Below the pieces are notes generated by a model, which searched no databases, was not told the DNA's origin, and saw only the letters and a program-made list of their open reading frames with translations. From contig JAQVVD010000012.1 of the NCBI GenBank assembly GCA_028699155.1, positions 1-40,689 of the forward strand: a stretch of DNA of 40,689 nt. Direction: 5' to 3'. This document shows positions 22,454-30,059 of the stretch, piece after piece. Source of the stretch: Candidatus Peribacteraceae bacterium. GTDB taxonomy: Bacteria; Patescibacteriota; Gracilibacteria; Peribacterales; Peribacteraceae. The number at the start of each line of letters is the position of its first letter. Position 1 is the first letter of the stretch. The position numbers and the translations under genes are program-made.

Positions 22454-23968
22454 ATGGAACGTTGCGCTCTCCTCTCTGTCTCAGATAAAACTGGCATTGC
22501 AGACTTTGCAAGAAAACTCGTACAACTCAATTTTAGAATAATTTCGACAGGCGGTACCCAGAAAGCCCTGGAGGAAGCCGGAATCCCGGTAACGCCGGCG
22601 GAAGCCGTCACGCAGTATCCTGAGTGTTTTTCCGGGCGCGTGAAGACGATGCACCCCGCCATTACGGGCGGAATTCTCTTCCGGAGAGGGGACAGTGAGC
22701 ACGAAGCCGAGGCGAAGAAACTGGGAATTGAGCCGATTGATTTGGTCGTAGTGAACCTCTATCCGTTTGAGAAAACGGCCGCCGATCCCGGCAAGTCGCG
22801 CGACGAATTAATCGAGCAGATTGATATTGGCGGTCCCACGCTCCTGCGCAGCGCCGCCAAGAACCACGCGCATGTCACCGTGATCTGCGACAACGCCGAC
22901 TACGACCGTGTGTTGCGTGAGTTGGAAAAAAACGGCGACACATCGCCGGAGCTTCGCGCAGAGTTGGCGACGAAAGTCTTCCTGCGTACTGCTGCGTATG
23001 ACCTGGCCATCACACAGACCCTGAGCGGCGGGGAGAATACCGGCGTTCTACTCACGGATAAAACGGCTCTGCGCTACGGCGAAAACCCGCACCAGTGGGG
23101 CGCCTTTTACAGCCTGTACGGCTGCCAGCCGGGCTGGACGGTGCTGCAGGAGGAAAAGAAGATGAGTTACTTAAACATCCTGGATGCGGATGGCGCCTGG
23201 AACCTGACGTGCGAGTTTGATGAGCCGACCGCTGCGTGCATCAAGCATGCGAACCCCAGCGGGGTCGCATCGCATGCGGATATCGCCGAGGCGTTCCAGC
23301 GCAGTTACGACGCAGACAGGCTCTCTGCGTTCGGCGTAATTATCTCGCTCAACCGTGAATGCCCGGCAGCAGTGATCCAGAAGATCATCGATCAGAAAAT
23401 TTTCGTGGAGATCATCATTGCGCCGAGTTACGCGCCGGAAGCGGTGGAACTGCTGAGGAAGAAGCCGAAAATTCGCGTGATCGAGGACCACTGCCCGCCG
23501 CGCGAGGAGGAGCAGGTGCGTTTCCGCTCCATGCTTGGCGGCATGCTGGTACAGAATCTGGATGCGCGCATTGTGCGGAAGGAAGACCTGACCGTCGCAA
23601 CGGAAACTAAGCCGACGAAGGAGCAGATAGAAGATATGCTCTTCGCGTGGAAGGTGGTCAAGCACGCCAAGAGCAATGCTATCATTTTCGCGAAGGATAG
23701 AGTGAGCGTGGGTATCGGCTGCGGACAGACGAGCAGGGTTGATTCGACGATTATCGCTGCGCGAAGGGCTGGCGAGCGCGCGAAGGGCGCGGTGATGGCG
23801 AGCGACGCATTCTTTCCGTTCCCGGACAGCGTGGAAGAAGCCGCCAAACACGGCATTGCCGCAATCATCCAACCGGGCGGATCGATTCGGGATGTGGAGG
23901 TGATCGCGAAAGCGAATGAACTGAAAATCCCGATGGTACTAACAGGCATACGTGGATTCCGGCACTGA
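22454..23968 (+). CDS. purH: bifunctional AICAR transformylase/IMP cyclohydrolase
   Basis: 504 aa from ATG 22454 (an in-frame TTG at 22445 would add three residues). Performs the last two steps of de novo purine synthesis. N-terminal MGS-like cyclohydrolase domain (ALLSVSDKTGI, IISTGGT, GRVKTMHPAITGGIL, VVVNLYPFEKT, DIGGPTLLRSAAKNH) and C-terminal transformylase (LRYGENPHQ, LNILDADGAW, catalytic KHANPSGVA, SDAFFPFPDSVEEAA, IIQPGGSIRD). Length matches the family (about 510-530). No other pur gene is in the window. Its 3' end meets a convergent small gene. Confidence 0.97.
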   Translation: MERCALLSVSDKTGIADFARKLVQLNFRIISTGGTQKALEEAGIPVTPAEAVTQYPECFSGRVKTMHPAITGGILFRRGDSEHEAEAKKLGIEPIDLVVVNLYPFEKTAADPGKSRDELIEQIDIGGPTLLRSAAKNHAHVTVICDNADYDRVLRELEKNGDTSPELRAELATKVFLRTAAYDLAITQTLSGGENTGVLLTDKTALRYGENPHQWGAFYSLYGCQPGWTVLQEEKKMSYLNILDADGAWNLTCEFDEPTAACIKHANPSGVASHADIAEAFQRSYDADRLSAFGVIISLNRECPAAVIQKIIDQKIFVEIIIAPSYAPEAVELLRKKPKIRVIEDHCPPREEEQVRFRSMLGGMLVQNLDARIVRKEDLTVATETKPTKEQIEDMLFAWKVVKHAKSNAIIFAKDRVSVGIGCGQTSRVDSTIIAARRAGERAKGAVMASDAFFPFPDSVEEAAKHGIAAIIQPGGSIRDVEVIAKANELKIPMVLTGIRGFRH

Positions 23969-23970
23969 TA

Positions 23971-24117
23971 TTATTTGTGCTTCTCCGGTATGAAGTAGAG
24001 GAACCACACGAACCATACGGTCCAGACAGCTTGCACCCAATCCTGGTTTGCAATGCCAATCAGGCCGTAGATTCCCATGAATCCGAGGAATCCGAGGGAG
24101 CGTTCGGGCTGTTTCAT
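23971..24117 (-). CDS. 48-aa membrane protein
   Basis: From ATG 24117: MKQPERSLGFLGFMGIYGLI, then GIANQDWVQAVWTVWFVWFL and a YFIPEKHK end. Two hydrophobic stretches joined by a short NQDW turn predict a helical hairpin with the basic tail inside. The LGFLGFMGIYGL start recalls small DUF3796-like proteins, but that is weak. A TACTAT -10 lies 6 nt before ATG with a 17-nt spacer to CTGGCA, so it may have a leaderless mRNA. It follows the 8-Cys gene on the same strand and ends 2 nt from purH. Confidence 0.6.
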   Translation of the reverse strand: MKQPERSLGFLGFMGIYGLIGIANQDWVQAVWTVWFVWFLYFIPEKHK

Positions 24118-24158
24118 GCTGCAATAGTAGCAGCAAAGATGCCTGCTGCCAGCGGAAA

Positions 24159-24449
24159 TCATCCCCTAAAGGAGCATACCTGCACGCATTGCATGGTGCA
24201 GGGAGCAGTCGGGTCGTCGCTATGGCGGCATGCTGAGGCACATTCGTCGAATGTTCCTTCCAGCTCGGCGCATACATCTATGCGGATGCTCTCGCACTCC
24301 GCATGTGCCGCCAACCATGTGCCTCCTTCGTCTGTGCAGGCGGCTGCAATGGGGTCCAGATCCACTTCTGGAGATTGATTGGCGCGCCATACGCCATAGG
24401 CCACAACGATAATGATAAGGGCTATGAGTATTGCGAGTGATTTCCTCAT
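24159..24449 (-). CDS. membrane-anchored eight-cysteine protein
   Basis: 96 aa. N-terminal anchor (about 5-22, LAILIALIIIVVAYGVW), then a small extracytoplasmic domain with eight cysteines: AACTDEGGTWLAAHAECE, DVCAELEGTFDECASACRH, and PCTMQCVQVCSF. The GGTW...EC...C..L.G.F..CASACRH pattern differs from the six-Cys pair at 6826/7253, so this is a second disulfide-rich family. Its start overlaps the stop of the 49-aa gene upstream (ATGA), indicating coupling. No known function. Confidence 0.75.
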   Translation of the reverse strand: MRKSLAILIALIIIVVAYGVWRANQSPEVDLDPIAAACTDEGGTWLAAHAECESIRIDVCAELEGTFDECASACRHSDDPTAPCTMQCVQVCSFRG

Positions 24450-24595
24450 GAGATGCGGGGGGGAACGTCATAAAGAGTGTACGCGTTCTGCCAACGCTGC
24501 GGAAGTAGTCCGAGAAATTCCTCCTTCAGTACTTCCCACAGTGTGCCCTGGTCTGCAAAGCAAATACTGATTGTTTGTACTTCTTTTGCTGCCAT
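24446..24595 (-). CDS. 49-aa protein coupled to the eight-Cys gene
   Basis: Begins MAAKEVQTISICFADQGTLW, continues EVLKEEFLGLLPQRW and ends DVPPRIS. Soluble, mixed helix, no membrane segment. Support: ATGA stop/start overlap with 24159-24449, natural composition, and an upstream purine-rich GGAGGAGGGAGGAGG tract (24613-24627), though that is some 20 nt from ATG. Not recognised; perhaps a cytoplasmic partner of the anchored protein. Confidence 0.5.
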   Translation of the reverse strand: MAAKEVQTISICFADQGTLWEVLKEEFLGLLPQRWQNAYTLYDVPPRIS

Positions 24596-24845
24596 GTTTT
24601 AATGCGCTAAGCTTCCTCCTCCCTCCTCCATGAGACATCGTTGCGAATGTGGGCCCCGGCGCAGTGTCATCCGTGATGGCGTTGACCTTGAAGGTTTGCG
24701 CAGCAACGGGCAAACAGCAGACCCGAATTCCACGGCGGAAATGTTATTGAGAAGTATCTTCAGAGAAAGTACCCAAACAGGAACAGACATCCAGGAGGTG
24801 CTTGCTATGGAAAAAGAAGGAGATCTGGAACAAGCGCCTGAACTG
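24596..24845. other. 250-nt interval without a convincing gene
   Basis: A plus-strand frame of 73 codons (24630-24851) has no SD and overlaps the recR end by 6 nt. It contains AGGAGGTG ahead of an in-frame ATG at 24807 that would make only 14 residues. A minus-strand frame (24599-24952) runs out of recR in another phase. I see no terminator or promoter that decides between them. Confidence 0.4.
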
Positions 24846-25442
24846 TCATAGGTTCCTCCTCCCTTCGAGCGCCTCTCTGAGCGTACCCTGATCCGCGAAT
24901 TCGATGTCTGCGCCCATCGGCAGCCCGTGTGCGAGACGCGTGATTTTCGCAACTGAACCAGAAAGTTGCCGCTGGATGAAGCTTGCAGTTGCTTCGCCTT
25001 CTACATCGGGATTGGTCGCGACAATGACTTCTTTTACCTCTCCGGATTCGCACCGTGCGATGAGCTCACTCAACTTAAGCTGCTCGGGACCCATGCCATC
25101 GATAGGGGAGAGCACCCCATGGAGCACATGATATGTTCCTTTGTAGGAAGTTCGCTCGAAGGCGACGACATCCAGAGGATCTTCCACTACGAGGATCGTC
25201 GTATGGTCGCGCGATGTATCGCTGCAAATCTGGCAGGTTTCCTGCAGGGTGACCATCTGGCATTCCCTACAGTACTTCAGTTCGATTTTCAGGTCTCCCA
25301 GTGCTTTTCCCAACGCTTCCGGCGATGCTTTGGAGCTTCTGAGCAGGTGGAAGGTCAGGCGTTCTGCTGATTTGGGGCCAATGCCCGGTAGTTTGCTGAA
25401 TTCTTCGATGGCCTTGGTGATTTGCGGGGGGAGTAGGGACAT
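24846..25442 (-). CDS. recR: recombination protein RecR
   Basis: 198 aa, the usual length. Works with RecO (and RecF) loading RecA at gaps. N-terminal helix-hairpin-helix (SKLPGIGPKSAERLTFHLL), C4 zinc finger (CREC...CQIC), Toprim domain (ILVVEDPLDVVAFE, GEVKEVIVATNPDVEGEAT) and C-terminal LAHGLPMGADIEFADQGTL Walker-B-like end. A TAGAAT -10 at 25457-25452 ends 9 nt before ATG, with TTTAGA 17 nt further up, so a leaderless mRNA is likely. No dnaX neighbour is present, unlike many bacteria. Confidence 0.96.
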   Translation of the reverse strand: MSLLPPQITKAIEEFSKLPGIGPKSAERLTFHLLRSSKASPEALGKALGDLKIELKYCRECQMVTLQETCQICSDTSRDHTTILVVEDPLDVVAFERTSYKGTYHVLHGVLSPIDGMGPEQLKLSELIARCESGEVKEVIVATNPDVEGEATASFIQRQLSGSVAKITRLAHGLPMGADIEFADQGTLREALEGRRNL

Positions 25443-25507
25443 GGGAGATAGATTCTAAATCGAAAGTCTTCCGTTCTAAACTGTTTCGCGCTCTGCGCTT
25501 TTTCGTC

Positions 25508-25969
25508 TCAGTAATCCCTGCCTTGTTTGAGCCTCTTCTTCACATCACGTTCCTTGATTGCCTGCCTCTTATCCAGGCGTTTTTGTCCGCGCGCGAGCCC
25601 CAGGAGTACTTTGATGTGCCGCCCCGCACGCACTTCGAGCGGGATAAGGCTGACACCTTTCTCGTTGAGTGCAACGGCGAGCTTCTCAATCTGTGGCTTT
25701 TTAAGAAGAAGCGTTCTCTCGCGCCCCGGTTCATAGTCCGGGAGATCTCCCGCAAACGTGTAGAGTGCAATTGTCGCATTCTTCAGCACCGGTACGCCGG
25801 AATGCAGCGTGACGTACGAGCCGGCGAGGTTGATGTGCCCCTCACGGCAAGACTTGGCTTCTTGTCCGGTCAGCATGATTCCAGCCTCAATGGTATCGAG
25901 GACCTCGTAGTCATAGCGTGCGCGCCTGTTCTTGGCCGCGATCTTCATATACGCCACAGTATGCGACAT
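25508..25969 (-). CDS. smpB: SsrA-binding protein SmpB
   Basis: 153 aa. Partner of tmRNA in ribosome rescue. Hallmarks: KNRRARYDYEVLDTIEAGI, LTGQEAKSCREGHINLAGSY, the LIPLEVRAGRHIKVLLGLARGQK core and the basic C-terminal tail KKRLKQGRDY that enters the mRNA channel. An AGGAGGG SD lies 4 nt before ATG 25969; MKIAAKN at residue 8 is a less likely start. No tmRNA gene is visible next to it; the small RNA at 26046 is too short and divergent. Confidence 0.96.
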   Translation of the reverse strand: MSHTVAYMKIAAKNRRARYDYEVLDTIEAGIMLTGQEAKSCREGHINLAGSYVTLHSGVPVLKNATIALYTFAGDLPDYEPGRERTLLLKKPQIEKLAVALNEKGVSLIPLEVRAGRHIKVLLGLARGQKRLDKRQAIKERDVKKRLKQGRDY

Positions 25970-26012
25970 TTGCCCTCCTGTAGCCAGAAAAGGACAGCGG
26001 TTCCACTGGCTA

Positions 26013-26040
26013 TTGACAAATTTTAAAAAATGTATACTAT
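26013..26040 (+). promoter_or_regulatory. promoter of the 26-kb small RNA
   Basis: Perfect -35 TTGACA (26013-26018), 16-nt spacer, -10 TACTAT (26035-26040; TATACT two bases earlier is an alternative). Predicted start 26046-26048. No protein gene follows on this strand. On the opposite strand an overlapping TTGACT-17-TTTTAA could serve smpB. Confidence 0.7.
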
Positions 26041-26045
26041 GTCCC

Positions 26046-26160
26046 AGTCAACACCGCACTCCTCCCCACTATGGGGGCGGCGCCCGCTACTGCGGTTTGA
26101 AAAGTGCACTGTTGGCTTATTACGGGCCTTTGGTCCCTTTCGGCCGAAAGGCCCTTTCTA
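26046..26160 (+). ncRNA. candidate stand-alone structured small RNA
   Basis: About 110 nt between a strong promoter and a terminator. The 5' end AGTCAACA (26046-26053) pairs with TGTTGGCT (26110-26117), CCGCA (26054-26058) with TGCGG (26091-26095), and CCCC (26064-26067) with GGGG (26073-26076). GGGCCTTT (26124-26131) pairs with AAAGGCCC (26147-26154) and is followed by TTTCT. The single-stranded-prone CTCCTCC (26060-26066) could pair with Shine-Dalgarno sites. It lacks the SRP signature and is too short for tmRNA or 6S. Confidence 0.5.
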
Positions 26161-26913
26161 TATGTGCAGGTAGAATCGGAGGATTGCATCTCCGAAAAAG
26201 ATGGTGATGGCGCACGCCGTGACTAAGAACGGCGCGAACGCCAGGTGATCCCGGCGCTTCTTCTTCCCTGTCATAAGGAGCGGCATCGCGACGCTCGCTC
26301 CCAGCATGTATGCGAGGAAGAGACAGAGCACCACATGCTGCCACCCTTGTAAGAGTAAACTGATGCCGGCAATGAGAATCACGTCGCCTGACCCGACCCA
26401 TCTGCCCCTGCTCACGATCCATTGCAGACCGACGAATCCTATTCCCACTGCCAGCCCCAGGAATTCAACGTCGCCAGCTACGAATCTGAACAGGATTGCC
26501 AGGAGGAGGAGCGGGATGCTGAGAGCATCGGAAATGCGTTCCGTCTTTGCATCAAGAATCGCGATGAGCAGGAGGAGCCATAGGCAGAGCCCCAGCAGCA
26601 GCGCAGAGAACAATGTGCGCGGCTCAACGAAGCGCGCTGCGAGGAAGAGGAGACCGCCCGCCAGTTCAACTATCGGATACTGCCAGGAAATTTTTGTTTT
26701 GCACTGCGCACATTTCCCGCGGAGCATGCAGAAACTCACGAGAGGAATAAGTTCCTTTGGCGCCAGTATTTTTCTGCACTGAGGGCACTGCGAACGTCCC
26801 CGTACGCTTTCTCCTTTTGGCAGGCGCACGATGACCACATTCCCAAAACTTCCTACTGCCACTCCTATGAGCAGGAGAAGCACGGCCTGCAGCCACTGTG
26901 AGATCCCAAACAT
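26158..26913 (-). CDS. pilD: prepilin peptidase/N-methyltransferase PilD
   Basis: 251 aa, seven to eight membrane helices. Cleaves prepilin leaders after Gly and methylates the new N-terminus. N-terminal cytoplasmic domain with the zinc tetracysteine CPQC (43-46) and CAQC (68-71); catalytic aspartates Asp121 in ILDAKTERISD and Asp177 in GSGDV, the latter in the GxGD motif of aspartic membrane proteases. The following residue is Val where Phe/Tyr-Lys is common. Substrates are the five prepilins at 12529-18088. Possibly leaderless (TAGAGT box 9 nt upstream). Confidence 0.95.
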   Translation of the reverse strand: MFGISQWLQAVLLLLIGVAVGSFGNVVIVRLPKGESVRGRSQCPQCRKILAPKELIPLVSFCMLRGKCAQCKTKISWQYPIVELAGGLLFLAARFVEPRTLFSALLLGLCLWLLLLIAILDAKTERISDALSIPLLLLAILFRFVAGDVEFLGLAVGIGFVGLQWIVSRGRWVGSGDVILIAGISLLLQGWQHVVLCLFLAYMLGASVAMPLLMTGKKKRRDHLAFAPFLVTACAITIFFGDAILRFYLHI

Positions 26914-26934
26914 GCGTGCAGTACTCTACCGTAC

Positions 26935-27468
26935 TTATGCGCGCACTGCATCAGCTGCGAGTTTCTTTTTTGCGAGGTATGCCGCAGCACCGACGAACGC
27001 AATGAGCGCGGCGAGCCATGCGCCGATACCTGAATCGGGCAACTCGTTTGTCTCTCCGTAGAACGCCGGATCCCCTGTAAATTCCAGCTCGTTCTCGTCC
27101 CATCCTGCCGTATCCATCTCATCCCATGCTTCTGTGATTTCCTGTTCCTGAGGCAATTCGATCGGCACGATTTCTATGGGCATCTCCTGTGCGGGAATCG
27201 CTGCTCCGTCAGATGATAGGTCTGCGGCAATCCGCTGAGCGCGACTTACAATGCGCTCAATCTGGTCCGGATCGAGTGTTTTGTCCGCAACGTCGACCTC
27301 TCCTTTCGCGGTCGCATCTATACGATCCTGCGGCAGGACAAGTATGCCGGCGAGCTTCGAGAGCTGCGGGGCGGTGGCATGGTACCCCGCGTAGATCATG
27401 AGGGCCAACGAGCCTCCAACGACGGCTCCAAGAACCTGTTTCCATAATGAGGACTTCTTATTGAACAT
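26935..27468 (-). CDS. membrane/surface protein with LPDSG sorting-type C-terminus
   Basis: 177 aa from ATG 27468 (MFNKKSSLWKQ); an upstream start at 27519 is possible. N-terminal hydrophobic segment (about 10-30), a variable region with DPDQIERIVSRAQRIAADL helix, an acidic Pro/Glu stretch (EIVPIELPQEQEITEAWDEMD-like), and an end with LPDSG, a hydrophobic helix and KKKLAAD. This end has the LPxTG layout of sortase substrates, with Ser for Thr. No sortase gene is in the window. It lies between pilD and a nucleotidyltransferase. Confidence 0.65.
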   Translation of the reverse strand: MFNKKSSLWKQVLGAVVGGSLALMIYAGYHATAPQLSKLAGILVLPQDRIDATAKGEVDVADKTLDPDQIERIVSRAQRIAADLSSDGAAIPAQEMPIEIVPIELPQEQEITEAWDEMDTAGWDENELEFTGDPAFYGETNELPDSGIGAWLAALIAFVGAAAYLAKKKLAADAVRA

Positions 27469-27525
27469 AGGGATGTTGGTATGTGCCCCTACTGTACCAT
27501 TTATTGAAGAAATTTTCAAGGTCCC

Positions 27526-27906
27526 TCACGATAACAGGCTGCTCTTGTACTTCGTGGGCTCGTGAGCAGGAAGCCGTTCCATGGCACACGGTACATCTGC
27601 TTCGGTCAGCCCTGGCGGAAGTGTTTGATCGTATCCCAAGACGATGAGATCAGGTTGCACAGAGCGGAGCGGAGCAAGGTAATCATGCGAATCGCCGAGG
27701 AGTACGTGCATGTCAGGGAACGCGTGCTCCACTGCCTGCTTCCTCTCTTCTTCATTCTGTACAGGACGTTTCCCCTTCACGCGCTCAACTGTCCTGTCGC
27801 GCGCGACAACGACCCACACGTCCCCCTTCGCCTTTGCTGCGCGCAGGAAGAAATCGTGCCCCGGATGGAACCGATCAAAGGTACCGAATGCGAGGACGCG
27901 CACCAT
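27526..27906 (-). CDS. cytidylyltransferase-family nucleotidyltransferase
   Basis: 126 aa from ATG 27906 (GTG 27912 also possible). Rossmann-type nucleotidyltransferase with AFGTFDRFHPGHDFFLRAA (the HxGH motif), RDRTVERVKGKRPVQNEEER and DLIVLGYDQ. The size and motifs fit the TagD/RibL group, which transfer CMP or AMP to glycerol-3-phosphate or FMN; the C-terminal ISSTxIR is replaced by a short KSSLLS end, so substrate cannot be named. Begins 5 nt after the pseudophosphatase gene. Confidence 0.85.
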   Translation of the reverse strand: MVRVLAFGTFDRFHPGHDFFLRAAKAKGDVWVVVARDRTVERVKGKRPVQNEEERKQAVEHAFPDMHVLLGDSHDYLAPLRSVQPDLIVLGYDQTLPPGLTEADVPCAMERLPAHEPTKYKSSLLS

Positions 27907-27911
27907 ACGCA

Positions 27912-29828
27912 CTACTGCGCGTTAAGATCAACTTTGTAGATTCTCTTCTCGTCTGAGACGTACAGCCTTGTTTCATCCGCATCCACAAAGATGTCTTGCA
28001 GCTCCCCGATTTCATCGCTCTCCAGCACATACTGCTTGAGATACGACGCATCGCCTGCATTGCCTCCATGCGTCGTGATGATTACGCGCGATCGCACCGG
28101 ATCGAGGAAATAGATGTTCCCATCGGGTACTTTGTAAATTTTTGTCGCATGCGTGAGCAGCTCCTCCGGACTGTTGCGTACCGCAAACGGCTGCACTTCT
28201 CCACGAAGGAGCTTCGTTACTTCTCCACCCTCTTGGAGAATGTACACATTCCCGTCGATCGCCATATCGATCGCCTTCTCGATATTCCCGTTCACGTTGT
28301 AACCATCGGGGGCTCCGTAGCGGTTGCTCAGCCGCTCATATTTATAGATTTGGTTGTTCTCGGGCGAGAGCACGTAGATATACCGCAGGTACGCCTCTAT
28401 GTCTTTGCCGGCGATCCAGCCCGCAGGATCTTCCGTCTTCATGGAAGTCGGCTGCCCCGAAATAATCTCTGTCACTCCATTCCCTGTCGTGAGGAAAACG
28501 CTTGTCTGGTAACGGGGGAATGCGACGCCATCCACGAGCAGCTCCTCGTTCGCTATGCGGCTCGGATCATCGATACTGTTATGAAGGACTCTGTAGAGAT
28601 CCTGCCTGTCATAGACAAGGAACTCTTCGTCTTCCAGCCCGATCATGCCGATAGCCATGACATCGGGTTTCTTGGCGGCAAGATTCGCAACCACTCGCGG
28701 AGATAACCGGATCACATTGTTGATCTCTTCCCGTTTCGCCTGGATACGCGCGAGAATTTCGCCCGCCTCCTGTCGGAAGTAGCCGCTCTGATTCCCTATG
28801 ACTTGTTTTGCGCGCTCTTCTGCGCGTTTCAGAATGGCATTCGCCGCATCGATCTCACCGGTAAGGCGGCGATTCTCCGCAGTGCGCACGTCTTCATTTA
28901 TTTCATCGACGAGCGCCTGGAGTTCCGCCTTCGTTTGGCTGCGCTGGCTGAAGCTCGTAAGGTTGAAGATCGCCCAGATGATCAGAATAACGGCCAGTAC
29001 TCCCGCGATCAGCAGGAAGTGTGTGCGGCGTTTGCGTGTCGGATCTTTCATGTCCTTCCTGAAGGAGAGAATTTTTCCTTTTGCCTTGTGTACGCCGTCT
29101 TTCATTGCATCGCTCCTGAGCACGTCCGCAGCGGCACTCACGCCTGTGCGCACAAGCCCGGAGATTGAGGCAAGGATGGAAGAGTTGTTGCGCTGACGCT
29201 TCCGATCGTCTGTGCGGGGGCGCGAGCGCACCGATGCTTTGATGGATGCAATGTCTTGCTGATCTTTTTCAGCTCCGACGCTTATGACTGCGAATGCTGC
29301 CTGCTCCGCCTCCGCCTCCAGGGCTCCGCGCAACTCGTCTAACAATGCATGATGGCGTGACGCAAGCTGCGCCAACTGAGCAGGAGTGAGCGCCCGCAGC
29401 AGACGCTGGGTACTGATGATGACGACATCGCGCGCTTCCAGGCGGCCGCTCGCAATATGAACGAATGCAGGAGAAGATTTCCCTTTCGTGTACTCTGTAA
29501 TCTGGCTCGCTGCACCTGCCCGTACCACATACGCCTCCGCTCTCCCGGCGTGGGAAATATGGAACATCCCGTCTGGCGTGCCAACGGCGATCACGGCGTG
29601 CACATCCTGAATCGTCTTGGAGAGCAGCATACCTTTGATGAGCCCGTTGATCTCTTTGAGAGTGCTATCCAATCTGTCCGTTGTTTCTCCTTCTGCTTCC
29701 ACGAGTGCTTGCCCAACTACTTCCAGACACTCTTTTTGGAATCCCCGCCCCGCAGAGGAAGATTCTGCGTGGATCTGCAGCAGAACTACGACATTCTCCC
29801 CCTGCGCAGTCGTCAGGGTTTTGGACAT
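27912..29828 (-). CDS. PP2C-like pseudophosphatase - TM - coiled coil - beta-propeller protein
   Basis: 638 aa from ATG 29828 (MSKTLTTAQGENV, preceded by AGGATGG); the frame is open to 30014 but the first 62 codons lack features. Residues about 1-190 follow PPM/PP2C strand order (VVVLLQIHAESSSAGRG, HAVIAVGTPDGMFHISHAGRAEAYVVR, LEARDVVIISTQRLLRAL) but the metal-binding Asp positions are lost (STQRL where TDGL is expected). A basic linker, one membrane helix (270-291), a coiled coil (about 297-360) and a C-terminal propeller-like region with repeated YIYVLSPENNQIYKYE, NVYILQEGG, NIYFLDP and LYVSDEKRIYKVD strands follow. The propeller would be outside, the phosphatase-like part inside: a possible envelope sensor. 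Confidence 0.7.
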   Translation of the reverse strand: MSKTLTTAQGENVVVLLQIHAESSSAGRGFQKECLEVVGQALVEAEGETTDRLDSTLKEINGLIKGMLLSKTIQDVHAVIAVGTPDGMFHISHAGRAEAYVVRAGAASQITEYTKGKSSPAFVHIASGRLEARDVVIISTQRLLRALTPAQLAQLASRHHALLDELRGALEAEAEQAAFAVISVGAEKDQQDIASIKASVRSRPRTDDRKRQRNNSSILASISGLVRTGVSAAADVLRSDAMKDGVHKAKGKILSFRKDMKDPTRKRRTHFLLIAGVLAVILIIWAIFNLTSFSQRSQTKAELQALVDEINEDVRTAENRRLTGEIDAANAILKRAEERAKQVIGNQSGYFRQEAGEILARIQAKREEINNVIRLSPRVVANLAAKKPDVMAIGMIGLEDEEFLVYDRQDLYRVLHNSIDDPSRIANEELLVDGVAFPRYQTSVFLTTGNGVTEIISGQPTSMKTEDPAGWIAGKDIEAYLRYIYVLSPENNQIYKYERLSNRYGAPDGYNVNGNIEKAIDMAIDGNVYILQEGGEVTKLLRGEVQPFAVRNSPEELLTHATKIYKVPDGNIYFLDPVRSRVIITTHGGNAGDASYLKQYVLESDEIGELQDIFVDADETRLYVSDEKRIYKVDLNAQ

Positions 29829-30038
29829 CAAGGTGATGCCATCCTGCGCCCGTGTTTGACCCGTTTGGACAGCCGCGTCCATACAGAATGGTAGGCTACC
29901 CTTTCTGTATCCTGTTGGCAATTTCTGATTGCCGCCCTTCGCCACGATCAGCAATGGCCGCTCTGTCTTCCATTCTTTTATCGCTTTCGTCCGACGCTGG
30001 CTACCAACTCGCATCTGCGAACGTGCGTATCGGGGAAT

Positions 30039-30053
30039 GACACGTTTCGTGTC
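30039..30053 (+). terminator. weak hairpin between murB and the pseudophosphatase gene
   Basis: GACACG-TTT-CGTGTC followed by GAGGTTTT on the plus strand; no U-run on the minus strand where the genes lie. Role uncertain. Confidence 0.25.
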
Positions 30054-30059
30054 GAGGTT

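Noticed and set aside
24599-24952. 117-codon minus-strand frame overlapping the recR end
   Set aside because: Out of phase with recR, Arg/Ser-rich; starts inside recR and has no start signal of its own.
26041-26160. tmRNA next to smpB
   Set aside because: Far too short, no tag-reading frame and no tRNA-Ala-like ends.
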